The notes below the pieces were generated by a model. That model was given only the letters and a program-made list of their open reading frames with translations. It was not told the origin of the DNA and ran no database searches. From Ganoderma boninense (Eukaryota; Basidiomycota; Agaricomycetes; Polyporales; Polyporaceae), in the NCBI GenBank assembly GCA_002900995.3, contig CM035306.1:3258100-3322099 (forward strand): DNA of 64,000 bases, written 5' to 3'. The position numbers and the translations under genes were made by a program. Shown piece by piece: positions 35,388-47,538 of this stretch (its first letter is position 1; each line of letters starts with the position of its first letter).

Positions 35388-38173
35388 CTACTCCCCCTTG
35401 CCCCGCCCGCGCGAGTGCTCGACGTCCTCTGGCCAGTCCCCGCCACCGTCGTGCAGCAGGAAGCCAGGGTTGACCTCGCGCCTGTCCTCCGTGGCGATAC
35501 CGCGCGCGTTGAGCCAAGAGAACCCCGTCGGGCGACAGAGCATGTAAACCAGGTTCTTCCGCCAGCTCCCGTGGGAGAACGGATTTGGGGGTGCAGGGCC
35601 TTCGGGCACCAGCGTCTTGTGCGCTGAATTGCGAATCTACGCGAGCATGTGCAGTGTGCGGCGTGCATGCAGCGATGCGACACGACACACGACGACGTGC
35701 CAAAATTTTTGCGAAGGTCAGCGGGTACGAGCGGGTGTGTAAGAACGGAAGGAGATGAAACGAGCCCCCGCTCCCCAGTCCCGGGCCGCGCCACGCCGAA
35801 TGCGTTGATCGCGAAGAACGCGAAGTGCGACAATTTGACAGCCACATCGGGGTCAAGGACGGGGACGGAATGGTGCGGCGTGGGTAAATCAGTCTCCGAA
35901 CACAGCACTTCGCCACTTACCTGCTCGATCGTGGTAACATTCAACAGGAGGAGCTATTTGATCAAAAAACAATCAACTCCCCATGCTTTCTGGCGAACGC
36001 CGCAGGAACCTGACTTACACGGAGATGGTATGCGAGCAGCGCCGTTACGGGCCAGGTGAAGAGCATTGCCAAGCTAAACGCTATTGCGCTACCGATGCCC
36101 TGAGACGTGGCGATTGCATGACGGAAGCCGAGATGGAACTTGTGCGCGACAAGATACAGGTGTAGAGCAGTGGTGCAGATCACAAGGATCAAGGTAGTCA
36201 CCTGGACGAGTGGAGTGGGCGTGAGACATGGCCCAATAGAGGAGAAAGGCAAACCGAACAAGAGACACCGCTCGGTGCCTGACACGAAGACATCATTTAT
36301 GACGGAGAGGCGTGAATGGAACTCACGGACGAAAACAGAAATGTGAAGAAGACGGTGTAATTCCGTCGCCCGACACAGTTGTTGACCCACTGGCAATGGT
36401 GGTCGCAGCCGTCCACGCAATTGTCGCACTGTTGACAGAATCATATGGCCCGGAGAATAGTTCATCAGCGTCCCATCCATGCAGACATCAGGCTAATGCA
36501 GCGCGCGCACCATCTTGCAATGACTTGATCGTGGCGGGCGGTAAGTCACACACGTGGGGCAATACTTGGTCCGGACACTGTAGCAGACGTCAGCACGTTC
36601 GAGGGCAGGATCCACGGCGGACGGGCAGAGAAGAGCGCACTCACATGCCTGCGCGCACTTTGAGATCTCGGGGAAGGGGCTGGCGAAGGCTCCCATTGAG
36701 AGAGGACGTAGCCGGATAGGGAGGCTCGGGATCCAGATTTCTCGGAAGGATCCCAGGATCTCGGAATGCCTGCAAGCGAACAGCCAAGCTAACGAATCAG
36801 TTACCGCCGGCTTCAAACTCGTCCCCCGTCCGCAGACCGGCACAGCCACTCCTTGCCCCCTTGAGCACCGCAGCCCTCGACCTATAAAACACTAAAAACA
36901 ACGCACTCACCGTCGCGAACATGCTCGAGATGGTCAGCAAGCACATGTATGCGCCAACTGCCGCCACCGCTGGACTCTCGTTCTTCCACCACCACACACA
37001 CGTCGTCCCAAAGTACACCCCCGTGATCGTCAGCACCACCGTCAGTGCCCCAACGAATGCCCAGGGCGAGTCCCCTCCCGTCAGGATCCTGCCGCCAAGG
37101 AAGAACCGATTTCGTGAAGGATGTAGCTGGTACCTCCGCACAGGCTTCCCTGTCTCTTTGTTCACAATGGGCGTCGCGCGGAGCGGTGGGTCCATATGTG
37201 ACGGCGGGGTCGCGATGAACGATGCGTGGTTGATCGACGTCGCGGACCCTTGCAGAGGAGACAGGCTGTGCTTGTGATGGCCGGGGGAAGTGGGCGAACG
37301 GTCGAGGGCGGGGCCGTTGCCTCCGAGCTCGAAGGTTATGGGCGAGACCTCCGCAGACCGCGTCTGGATAGTATTAAACGTACCGCTCGGGCCAGGGCTC
37401 ACAGGCGAGGTGGGAGAGCGGTCGAAGCTGAATGGTCGCTTGAACAGCTTCTCGAAACTGCCGCGCATCCGAGCCCCCGCACTGACATTCAAGTCGCTGC
37501 GCCCGTACGGATCTGGCTGAGTGACGATTGTCGGACGCGGCGCGGCGGTCGGTCTGGGGAGACCGCCAATCGGGAGCAAGGGTTCGCGACTGAACTTGTT
37601 AGAGGAAAGCGACGGGGCTATCGTAGGGGCTTTGGCATCTTCCATCGAGTGGTCCGGGCTGTCCGACCCTTCTGAGATCCGGTCGCGGTTTTGCGCAGGC
37701 CCGAGTTGGGAGAGACGCACCGCGTCGACCGTCGAGCCCCCGACGGTGGAGATTGATCCTGCAGTTGAGGGGCGAGGAGGGGGAGGTGTGGCTGATAGAG
37801 GAACGTTGTTGGGGCGAGAGGGGTGGAAGAAGGAAGCTGAGGGCAAGATGCCACCGACGTGCGTGGTGCCGGCAGTGGGACGGGGCTGAATAATCGGCAT
37901 GGAGGCGGAGGGTACGACAGCAAGCTCGCTCGCGATGTGGGTCATGTTCGGTTGTGCTCGAGAGCGGGACGAGATGACAGAACCTGTGCGTGCGTGTGGT
38001 GCCCATCCTGTTAAGGAAGTTGTTGCAGTGGGTGAGTTGGACGAAGGTGTCGCGGAGGTGGATACGGCGGTGTTGATGCCAGGGAGCCTGGGCGCATTGT
38101 TGGAAGGAGAGAAAGGAAGCTGAGCAACAGTCCTCTGGGAGGATGGGGAGGATAAAGAGTGTGATGTCGCCAT
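35388..38173 (-). CDS. ERF2: DHHC palmitoyltransferase ERF2
   Basis: Integral-membrane protein S-acyltransferase; in yeast the Erf2-Erf4 complex palmitoylates Ras at the ER. The first 330 or so residues are disordered and Ser/Pro-rich. The conserved core begins [20 protein letters not shown], then two hydrophobic spans ([18 protein letters not shown] and [19 protein letters not shown]) and [18 protein letters not shown]. Next comes the cysteine-rich domain [20 protein letters not shown] with [19 protein letters not shown]; the DHHC cysteine (about 36400) is the acyl carrier. Two more spans follow, [20 protein letters not shown] and [20 protein letters not shown]. The ending [19 protein letters not shown] and FSWLNARG is the Erf2-type C-terminus. 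Its Erf4 partner is not in the window. Several introns interrupt the core. Confidence 0.93.
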
Positions 38174-38675
38174 AGCTGGGGCCAGACCAAGGAGAATGTA
38201 CAGAATTATAAGGCTGGAGGGTAGTGGGGAGGTGGCCTCGGGGGTCTAGCCTGGGGCGAAAGGGATATCGAGAGCAGCTGTGTGCGGCGGGGAATAATAA
38301 GGTGTGGCCTGCAGTCCAGCCGAGATATCAGAGCATAAAGCAAGAGGACCGAGATAGCCCGCAGAGGGAGGCGGAGACAAGGCGCAAGCACACCCGCACG
38401 CGAGCGGGAGCACACAACTCGGCGGGCGTCGCCCAATCCGGCGTCGTTTCGGCTCGCTCCGGTTCAGCTCCGGTTCATGTTGGATCACTCCGGCGACAGG
38501 GCCCGCCCAATATTCATTTCTTTTCCGTCCGTCGCACCCGGCGCAAGTCCTGGGCCCCGTTCCACGCTCTCTCCACGACGAACATGCTCGAGCAACCACA
38601 CACAAGCTGGCAGCAGCAAACATACATGCACAGTCCGCATTATGAACACATCCCCCAGATCAGCCGACTCCCCCA
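38174..38675. other. intergenic, no gene seen
   Basis: This lies between the ERF2 5' end and the SAC-phosphatase 3' end, both on the minus strand. It should hold the ERF2 promoter. No coding-like frame was recognised. Confidence 0.5.
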
Positions 38676-41600
38676 CTAGCTGCCCAACCAGAGCAGCCGC
38701 TTCACACCGTACTCCATCTTCGCGTACACGCTCGTCATCCGTTGTGCCTCGGCCAGGCTACGTTCGCGACAATCGTCAGCTTTCGGCCACATTCACAGCA
38801 ACCACCACGCGCACCTCACAACGTCGCCCTCCGAGATGAACTCCCGGTGCTCGTTTCCGATGTCGTAGCACGCCTGTCTGATGGCCTCCACGATCATATC
38901 CACAGCTTCCCTGCAGTTCTGCGCACTGGCTAGCTCATCCTGAGGTTGAATGAAGCTTCCGCTTTCTCTCCGCGAGCGTGCGGGGTCGACAGGCAGCATC
39001 TTGAACGCAGCGAAGATCGTCTCCTGTCCTGCGAGAGGGGCCGCCGTCTCCGACAGAATCCGGGACAGCGGCAAGAAGCTCTTGCGTGGTGATGTCATAA
39101 AAAGCCTCGGCGCGGTCGCGGTCGCGGTCGTCGTCGTCGGGCTGGCGGGCGGCGTTGCCAGGTCGAGATTGTTGCGAATAGAATAACTTGTCACCCGGGT
39201 ATCTTGGGCCTCGGTCTGGTTCCAGGACACAAGGAAGCCTGCGTTCTGAAGCGGGTCTCGACTGGCTTCCTCCAACGGTGAAAGGATATAGGCGCCTGGG
39301 AGGGCAGTGGGTATGAATCAATCATGCGATCACATCCGCCTTCACTGACCTTTGGTGACCCCTACAATATCTCCAAGCGGGACGCGGGTATACATCTTCA
39401 CTTTCTCAAGGGTATAGTCATAACTCTGCGACGAGCACCTCAGCATCCATATCCGAGTCGGTGATTAACAATGCTCACAATAATATAGATGGCCTTCGCA
39501 CTCTGAAGGGGCGGATCAGCCAGCACTTGTGGGGTAACTAAATGAGGCCCTACCAGAAGCAACACCTTCTCCTCAAACTTGTCGCCTATCTTCGTGTTCA
39601 GGTCTTCGGGAGCGAACAATGTCCATCCGGACAGGAGACGCTCCCCTTCCGTCAGCACGCGAGACACGCATGTAGCGATGGCATCGGCGCGGATCTTCGT
39701 GATGCGGATCAGGTCCCTGGGGTCCGTCGATTGGAGCTTCAGGAGGAACTCGGAGAACACGGAGGTAGTCCGGTTCCCCAACATGAAATCTATCACAGCT
39801 TGGCTGAACCAGTCCCCAAACGTGGAGGTGTACATCCTGTACAGTGTGGTCAGCGATCTGCGTCCAAAACGTGGTGTCTGCCACGGAACATACCGGGATA
39901 GGGAGTTAACACCATCGTTCAGCAATCCGGCCAGGTCGCGTTTCCCTGTCCTGCACAGCAAGTGAGTCGCGCCGCAGTTTACAGTGGCAACATAATGCGA
40001 GGATACCTTGTGAAGTCGCCCTGGAGACAGCACTCCCATTGAGCGACAGGGCAAGCGGTGAAAAGGTGGGAAGCAAACCTTGAGCGCGGACGTCCCCGCG
40101 CTGAAACCACATGAGCTACCGTTTACACGTGTGAGAGCAAACACCACGCACTATGCACGACTGATTGCATCGCCATTGTTCGCCCAGACTGGGAATTCGG
40201 GTTGTCAGACATGGCGAAGTCAGGCCCGCAGCCCACTCACCATCGTTGAAAACTGTGTCCATCTCAGTTCGCTGTTCCTCTTGGTTCAGGAGAGCGACGG
40301 CGCCGAGTTGCCGGTTCAGCACGTGGCGCGCGAAGGCCGACTGCAGCCAGGAGGCGACCACCAGGGTGAGTGCATGGTCATGGTTTGCACAGGGCCGAAC
40401 ACACCTCGACGACGTTGGTGCGATCCAATGAGTCTATGCAGTTGACGCGGAACACGCCCTTTTGCTGAGACATGATATGGTTGTTGGATATCCAGAAGTA
40501 GCTGTGTTCTCCGTAAACACCCGAGAAAGGATATGTTCCGCGCCACGTACCCCTGGCTTTCGAACGTACGCTCGACGGTTTCAACGAGCTTGGATATGTT
40601 CTCGTATCTTCGCGCAACATGATCAGGCCAATCACAACTGTAGAACACGGCAGGGTACCCACTTCATGCCCTTCGTCTCCGCATGGAAGTCGTACGCATA
40701 ATATCTAGATGATATTCAGCATGAGGAATACGCACAACGAAGAGACAGCAATACTTGGTATCGTCTGAGCCAAGTTCCCTGACATAGTCTCCATACGCAT
40801 TTGTCACTTGCGCTTCTTTACCATGCTGCTCCGCAAGATTAATGATGGTCTAAGTGACATCGTGAACAGCTGTCGTTCAAAGTTACTCTTCACGACATAC
40901 CAGTGGACCATAGGCAGTGACGATCTTGTTGAGATGTTGGTGAATAGCACGCAAGTTCTGGTCATGGGTTCGTTCGGGGTCCAGCTGGGGAGCGGGCTTC
41001 AAAGCCATGCCCTGCTGGTTCCAAAAGAGAGGAACTCAAAGAGACAATGTTTGTTAAGTCAAGAAATGCTGGAGAATCCTAAAAAGACTTACTGGAACCC
41101 CGGACCTGAACATGACTGAATACGTTCGAGATACCTTCGCGCTGAGACACGTCAAACAATGGTAAACAAGCAGCTTGTCGAACGGACCATCAAAAGCCTA
41201 CCTCAACGCGCATCACGGTTTCCGTCTCGACGAAGTTAGCTACATTGGCGTCGTCGTCAATGCCACGACGTTGGTATCGGAGTCCAGCCCTATCCCTGGA
41301 ACGGCGAGAGATGACATGATACTCTACGGTGACATGGTTACCCTCTTCTGATGCGACAGGCTCCCGCGCGACGTGAAACGTCGAAACCTGGAAGAACCCT
41401 TGCATGATGGGCAAGACATAGGGATGAAGCTGGGGCCCATCATGTCAGACTACTGCAGATGTGATTGGAGAGAATTAGAGATACACTGACCCCTGCATCC
41501 ACGAGCGGCTTTGACAGCCATTCATTCCACCAGAATCGGCGGTCTACCCTCCGCCAAAGCGGCAGCGCAGCAGATGGTTCGACGAGCACATCCACCTTGT

Positions 41601-42963
41601 CGTCAGTGGGACTGTGGCGTCTCGCAGCTTCTAGGATATGAAGGGTTTCCTTCAAATCGTCCTGAGCCTGCGCTCTTGCTCGGAGCTCGTGTTTGTGCTG
41701 GAGTGAACGCGTGATGTCTGACAGAGCACTTGGTGAGCGAATCACCTTGAGAAAGCAAACATAACTCACCGAAGGTGTGAGCAAAGTACATCCCACCGCG
41801 GGTGTATTCCCGAATACATTCGCGGATGATCTTTTCTTCGAGCTCGGAATTCTTCTCTTCGGTTGTCTTTGGCGGAGGAGCTGCTGAAGAAATGATCGAC
41901 TCAATGACCTCCTCGGGGTCCTTGGACTGGTCCTGGACGAGGGACTCGAGCTCTTCAGGCTCTAACCCAGCGCCGTCAGGCTGTTCAATGAGGACATGAT
42001 CAACTGTGGGCCCTTGCGTGGAGTTCCGCTTCGACAATCTAGTCCAAAAAGACAGACGCTCTGCGAGGGTCTTGACAACCGTGTCGGTGTTCGTAGATTG
42101 AATCGACGAGGGGGTTGATGTGGTCGAGGAGGGAGACGGAGGAGTGGGATCAACAGTAAGATCGAACTCCTGGTCAGGAGCAGGGGATACGACCTTCACT
42201 TCATCTTGGTCTGCGAACTTGACGCGGATCTTCTTCCCTTCAGCATTCCCGTCCTCGCTTGCAGTTGGTGAGGCAGCGTTGCCAGACTCTGACTCCTCCA
42301 CAATTTGAATCGGCAACAAGGACACCCGGCGGTCGTGCCTATTCCGCGACGCGATGGCAAGGAGGACGCTGCGAGCGCGTTCTTCTACCAACGGGATGGC
42401 GGTAACTCCTTTGACACTATACACCGTATGTCTCGAGTCAAGGACTTAGAAAAGGTTAGCGGCCGAGGCATTATACGGGACAACAACACTTACAATCGCC
42501 GACCACGTTTCTTGAGGATATGACGAGAACGTAAGATGCTGTGAACAGGGCTCAACAGGACGCATACACGATTATGGTATGTCCTATTACCAGAGAACAG
42601 CTCCAAACAGCCAACTACTCCATACACCACGACACTCTCATCCCAGTCCGCCTGCGCCATGCCTCCAGGGACCGGCGTAACCTGTCCTCCCTTCCCCCAC
42701 TCGATCTTCACGACATCGTCACCGGAGTCTTCTGCTTGTCCGGGATGGCGATGACGCAGCAGTAGACCTTCTGTAGTGGCGACAACTGATATGTACTCGT
42801 ACGGGCATGGGTGAGGGACAGGTGGTAGGGTATCTTTAGGCTGCAGACCAGTGTGGTGTATTGGGGGATTGGTCGTGGCAGGATTGACGGCGACCGACGC
42901 TGGTGGAGAGGGCTTGGGAGGGAGAGAATTGACCTTGAATGTTTTCGAGAGAAGACGTTTCAT
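38676..42963 (-). CDS. SAC-domain phosphoinositide phosphatase with hSac2 domain
   Basis: Predicted inositol-phospholipid phosphatase of the INPP5F/Sac2 type, acting on endosomal or Golgi membranes. The start is [17 protein letters not shown]. The SAC domain runs from [20 protein letters not shown] through [13 protein letters not shown] to the catalytic CX5R-T motif [20 protein letters not shown], with [29 protein letters not shown] and [20 protein letters not shown] in family order. After it comes an hSac2 domain: [40 protein letters not shown] and [20 protein letters not shown]. An acidic, Ser/Thr-rich insert sits in the first half (about 41900-42300), and a Thr/Ala run is encoded by repeats at 39111-39140. 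The last intron must use the donor GTGCGC to give [20 protein letters not shown] and the ending LLWLGS. A pairing of SAC and hSac2 fits Sac2 better than Sac1, Fig4 or synaptojanin. Confidence 0.88.
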
Positions 42964-43226
42964 GGTCGTCTGCCAGACAGCAGACGAGCACAGAGCATAT
43001 GAACAAGGAGGCAGGAGACGAGAGCGGGTTGCCAGTGGACGGGAGCCAGCCTTGGACGGCAGAGGCCCCGGATGATGTCAGATCTCCCCGCCGATCTTGC
43101 AACGGAGCGCCACTGCAGCGCCCGCCTCGGTCGTTACACCAATCGAGGCACTCGTGGAGCGGATGTACAGACATACTCGACGCTAGGGCCATTGCAACAA
43201 CGATACAATACATGTCAACGAACAAC

Positions 43227-44498
43227 TCATGCTTCTCCTTCGCTTTGTGGTGCGTCCGAGGAAGTGCGCCCAGCCACACGAATGTCATATCCATAACCAG
43301 TCCCTGGAGCGCCAGGAACGTCTCCTGGGCCCTCGTAGTGCAGCTTTGAAACATCGTAGTTGCCTGCGAAACATCAGTCAACGAGGCCGCCGCCGAAGAA
43401 TATTTCAAGGACATACCGATGAATTGCCAGCCATCCTGCTTGACGTGGTACAGGTTGACGGTGTTACCGGAGAATGCATCTCGGTGGCCTGCGGCGTAGA
43501 TGCTACGGCGGCCGAGCTCCTGGGCCTCCGCATCCGTCAAATCCCACCGGTAGCCCTGGTCGAGAACACCGTATGCAAACGTGCTACCCGAACCGACAGA
43601 GAACAAGTCGCCCTTCAGGCGCGTTCCATCGGAGTCGACGTAGAAGATTGCGGGGCCCTATTGTCACCCAAGATCAGTACGTCTTCCGAGCACGAAATAT
43701 TCGAGCGCTACGCACTGTCTTGTCCCAGCCACAAATCATCGTGCCCTGTACGACCCTATATCAACGGCCCGAAAATGGCGGCATAAAGTCCACCCACCAT
43801 ACTGAGTCCCATACCCTTGTAGCTATACACGAGGTTGCTGAGGTATTTGCTTGCAGCTGCGACCGAGATCCGCTCGCGATTGCGCAATTCGTGCAGTCTG
43901 CATTGAATACCAAGATATGTCTCCCAGTACTGACAGTCGGCTACATCAATACGTGAGTGTCAAGCACAACGGATCTGCGACTGGCACACGCACCTGCGCC
44001 ACCGGCCATGGTCCCGAGGAGGTACGGATTGATCTCAATCACCTTCTTCACGGTACCGGAAGCTATGGGATGTCAGAACGACGGGTGAATCTCCAGGAAG
44101 GATCAGCTCTTACCGACATAGCTTCCTGCAGTTGCTCGGGAATCGACTGCGACGATAACACCACCCTGAAACCTGAACGCCAATGTAGTCGTACCGTGCT
44201 TGATCTTGATGCGGCACGAGGGGTCTGCATGGTCATCCGTGTGCATGCGAAGGAAGGAGACAGGCTGGACAGTGGCATGAACGCGTTAAATTCCAAGCTA
44301 GATAGATCGTCGGGGAGCACGCACGTCTTGTACAGAGGGCATCTTGAACATTGGCACCCCGGACGCCAAGTTGCCAAAGCCGCCTGTCGAACCCCACATC
44401 ATCTCCGAGATATCCTCATCCTCGCCAAATAGGTCCTTGGCCTTTCGAATGTCCGCGTCGGGAGATGTCGAGGAATAGCGCGTTAAGAAGGAGTTCAT
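43227..44498 (-). CDS. PRE2: 20S proteasome subunit beta-5
   Basis: Catalytic subunit carrying the chymotrypsin-like activity of the 20S proteasome. A propeptide of about 70 residues (from [20 protein letters not shown]) precedes [20 protein letters not shown]; cleavage before the first Thr of TTTLAF exposes the nucleophile. [50 protein letters not shown] and [20 protein letters not shown] follow as in all beta-5 subunits. [18 protein letters not shown] and [20 protein letters not shown] are also hallmarks. The C-terminus [11 protein letters not shown] and [16 protein letters not shown] comes from a last exon reached through an intron after WQFI. The 262-bp gap to the downstream phosphatase gene is short; both are on the minus strand. 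Confidence 0.96.
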
Positions 44499-45149
44499 GG
44501 TGGTCGTGGATGTACGCGTACGCCGTCCAAGCGCTAAGGGCGACGTACGCATCTCGCCATGGTCACGTGCACCTAGACGCGACGCGCAATTGGGCTCTCT
44601 CCTGCTCTCCTGCGTCTTCAAGTTAACCTCACGGCTCACTTTCTGGCATTTACCAAAATAATCCAACGGTAATTGGACATGCGCGAGGATTCGATAGTCA
44701 GAGTTGCAACCAATTGCCTCTACACATTGTAGTTTTGCATAAGTATTATGATCTACTACGGCCATTAGTAGAGACGCAGGGCTCCATCCGAAGCGTCAGC
44801 TGCGTTTAACCCATGCCCAGTAATTGAAATCCATATCCGCCGTTTTTCTATCCACGACGATCAGATCAAACCAGCATTTGCCCAGGTTCTACAATTCTAA
44901 GGAAATAGGAATAGGACGCGTGGACCCTGCCTGCGCATCCGGCACGACCCTCCGCAGCGAGGAACTGGTCTACATACTCTGCAAAAGCCCGATTACCGTA
45001 GGAAGGTCGAATCTCGCACTACCAGCAGTGGCGAGGGGTCCACAACGCAGCTGCCACCATCGCCAATCTTAATTTCGCGCTGTCCGTGCATCGCCTCTGG
45101 AGCGGGAGACGGAAAGCCACCGTGGCAGGCTGCTTGGCGACCGCGAGGC
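44499..45149. other. intergenic, no gene seen
   Basis: This lies between the PRE2 start and the methyltransferase 3' end. It should hold the PRE2 promoter. I looked for a proteasome-type control element but could not identify one with confidence. Confidence 0.45.
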
Positions 45150-46772
45150 TCATGTAGTTTTTTTCACGGCCCAGGCGAACGTCCAGCGGCTTTGGACGTG
45201 GATCCGCAGCTCGCGCAACTCTGTGGCAGCCTCACGCTGCATCATCTCCACGCTTTCCGGCAAGTACCCCTCGCTGCAACGGCGTGGTCAGCTCCAGGTG
45301 TGGGCGGATAGAACGGCGCTGGTGGAGCGATCCGAGAATCATACCTTAGCAAGAGTGGGGCCATGCCGGAAATGTAGCGCAGGCAGTCGTCGCGCAGCAT
45401 TTCCGTCAGAGCGCGTTCCCGCTGGTCGCCTGTATGCACGTCCCATGAGTGCCCGCCCGACGAAGGGATGGAGGGTAGGGGGACACGTACCATATCGCCA
45501 AGGTCCAATTGGAATAAAAATTTTGTGCCAGCCCACGTCCGTGAAGGCGTCGATGGCTCTAAGCCAAGTAGGGCTCATTACCGAAGAATCGATGCTCCCG
45601 CCCCTGTTCTTCATCGCGTTGTATGCTGCGAAGAATACACGAGTTGTCCAGGAGAAGCCGGGGGTGCCTTGCTCCGTGTAAGCCAGCGGTACCTGATGCT
45701 CGTCATAGAGCTGCATTTCCCCGTCTCCAAGCAACACCACGCCCCCGGGCCGCAGGGCCTGGGCAAATTCCTCGAGGAGCTTGGGGAAATCTCGAATCTA
45801 AGTCGATGAGAATCATGGTTTAGAGATACGGATGTGAATGGAAAGCACGGATATAACACTGACGCCGGGAGATATCGACCGTGCGTGGATAACGTCAAAG
45901 GATTCTCGGTAGTGACTGAACCCAAGGTTCGCCTGCAAGCGAGCAGTCAGCGGACAGATTCCCGTACACAAGTGACGGACAGACTCGCATCATCTATCTC
46001 GAACCTCCACCAGCCAGTGTAAGCGAGAATGCGGGCAACGCGGGCGTATATTCGAAAGACACACCGACAGTTCGGCGGAAGATCCCTGAACAGAGACAGT
46101 CGGCGAGATGCCCTCGGAGAGGTAAATGATCACGAACCCATCAACCCTCGGCGGCGCTAAGTCTACTCCTACTACAGAACAGTGAGGGAACTGCACTGCC
46201 ATATCGATAGCCCTGCAGATGGAATGAGTCAGCTTCTGCAGAAAGATCTGGCCACATATAGGTTACCAGCTACCGCTTCCCGTCCCAACATCTAGAATAG
46301 CAGGAGCTTTCCCTGACCGAGGTGCTAGGGCCTTTCTGACCAAGTTGGGTGCTGGGTAAAGACCGCCGAGGGCTAGAGTGATGATTTGGTGTTGTAAATC
46401 GAGCCTTCGATGCTCTTCGTTGTCCTAGAGGGAGAGGACTCAATTCCACATGTCGAATATCCCATGTCACAGGATTGATGAGGCTCTTACTGCGGGTAAG
46501 AAATATGTCTATCTCCGCGTTAGCCGTTGATAGGACAAGCCTCAAGGAAGATGGCGACGTACATCGTTTTGGTTATTCAAGATACGGCCGTATGCTTGTC
46601 TCAGCTGACGGATGGAACCTCATCTAGTTAGACTCTAACTACATGATAATGGCGCGACAGCACGCACCATGAGGCGACCATCTACGGATGAGAAAGAATA
46701 AAGGGACGGTGCTGGACTGGCGCTACGGCCATTGGAACTCGAGTCGGCATAGTCACTCTGATTGGAGGTCAT
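45150..46772 (-). CDS. SAM-dependent methyltransferase
   Basis: Class I methyltransferase of a common basidiomycete group distantly like LaeA; the substrate is unknown. The start MTSNQSDYADSSSNGRSASP is followed by SIRQLRQAYGRILNNQND and DNEEHRRLDLQHQIITLALG. The SAM-binding glycine motif is APAILDVGTGSGSWAIDMAV, and the acidic loop after strand beta2 is FPHCSVVGVDLAPP. Later pieces are RPGGVVLLGDGEMQLYDEHQ, GWHKIFIPIGPWRYG and TGDQRERALTEMLRDDCLRY. The end, EGYLPESVEMMQREAATELR to FAWAVKKTT, is the family's usual helix. At least seven introns are needed. It is divergent from UBC9 across 766 bp. No other secondary-metabolism genes lie near, so a LaeA-like role is not supported. Confidence 0.85.
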
Positions 46773-47538
46773 GGGGTATTGAGAGACGATAGCGACAGGG
46801 GGTCACCAGGTGCGAGATATCGAACTGCAGCTCAAGGGCGAGTGCTTTAGCTGACGTAGCGTATATATGTGCGCGAAGTAGATGAGCCTGGCGCCCGCAT
46901 GAAAGGTTTTCTTGCATGGTCAGGCCCCGTCGCTGGAGAAATGAAAGAAGTAGCTGGATAACGTTATGAATGGTCCGAGGACGATATCTGCTGGGATGGG
47001 GGTGCTTACAACCCATGAGAGTGTGATTGAGTTCAGATGCATGCAGTCGGCCGGCTGCAGAGATCTTCCAGAAATCTTGCTCATATGCGCGGGGTGTCAG
47101 GGCCATGTACGTCGTGGCATGGGTTGGGTGCATGGATGGCGAAAATGGGAGGGGCTCGGAAGGTGTGGCCAGTAAGGAGTTCTGTAGACACGGGTCAGCA
47201 TTTCCGCGCGGGAATAGCAACTCTGGGTCCGGGACCTGCCTAGGCCTTGGCAAAGTTCGCAGCGCGGGTTCATACTGTACAGACGGTGGTGATATTAATG
47301 CTGGTGTCGAGCAGGCGGTGTGCATTACGGGTGTGAAGGCCCGCAATGACCGCCCCTGGCTCGAACGAAGCTCGAGCGGTGTGGGCGATGGCTACTTGGT
47401 TCCGTGTCAGACCGTTGAGCGCCCAAGAACAGCATATGGCGCTGATGTAAGCACGAGTCTACGTTCGGCAACTCCCGTCGTTCGCGTCCGCGCCTCTGCG
47501 ACCCATGAGAGCCACACGCGTCTTGACTTGTAACCGCC
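46773..47538. other. divergent promoter region, no gene seen
   Basis: Lies between the methyltransferase (minus) and UBC9 (plus). A minus-strand frame of 197 codons (46753-47346) is open across it, but it has no domain and overlaps the methyltransferase start in another frame. Confidence 0.45.
46862..46868 (-). promoter_or_regulatory. candidate TATA box of the methyltransferase gene
   Basis: TATATAT lies 90 bp upstream of the methyltransferase ATG, next to a TGACGTAG sequence that resembles a bZIP half-site. The assignment is by position only. Confidence 0.35.

Noticed and set aside
34467..35944. Minus-strand open frames of about 300 codons
   Set aside because: Partly overlap the 3' exons of ERF2 in the wrong frame and otherwise lie in intergenic DNA; composition is unusual (Trp/Gly/Arg-rich).
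46753..47346. 197-codon minus-strand frame upstream of the methyltransferase
   Set aside because: It overlaps the methyltransferase start region in another frame, has no domain and fills the divergent promoter.
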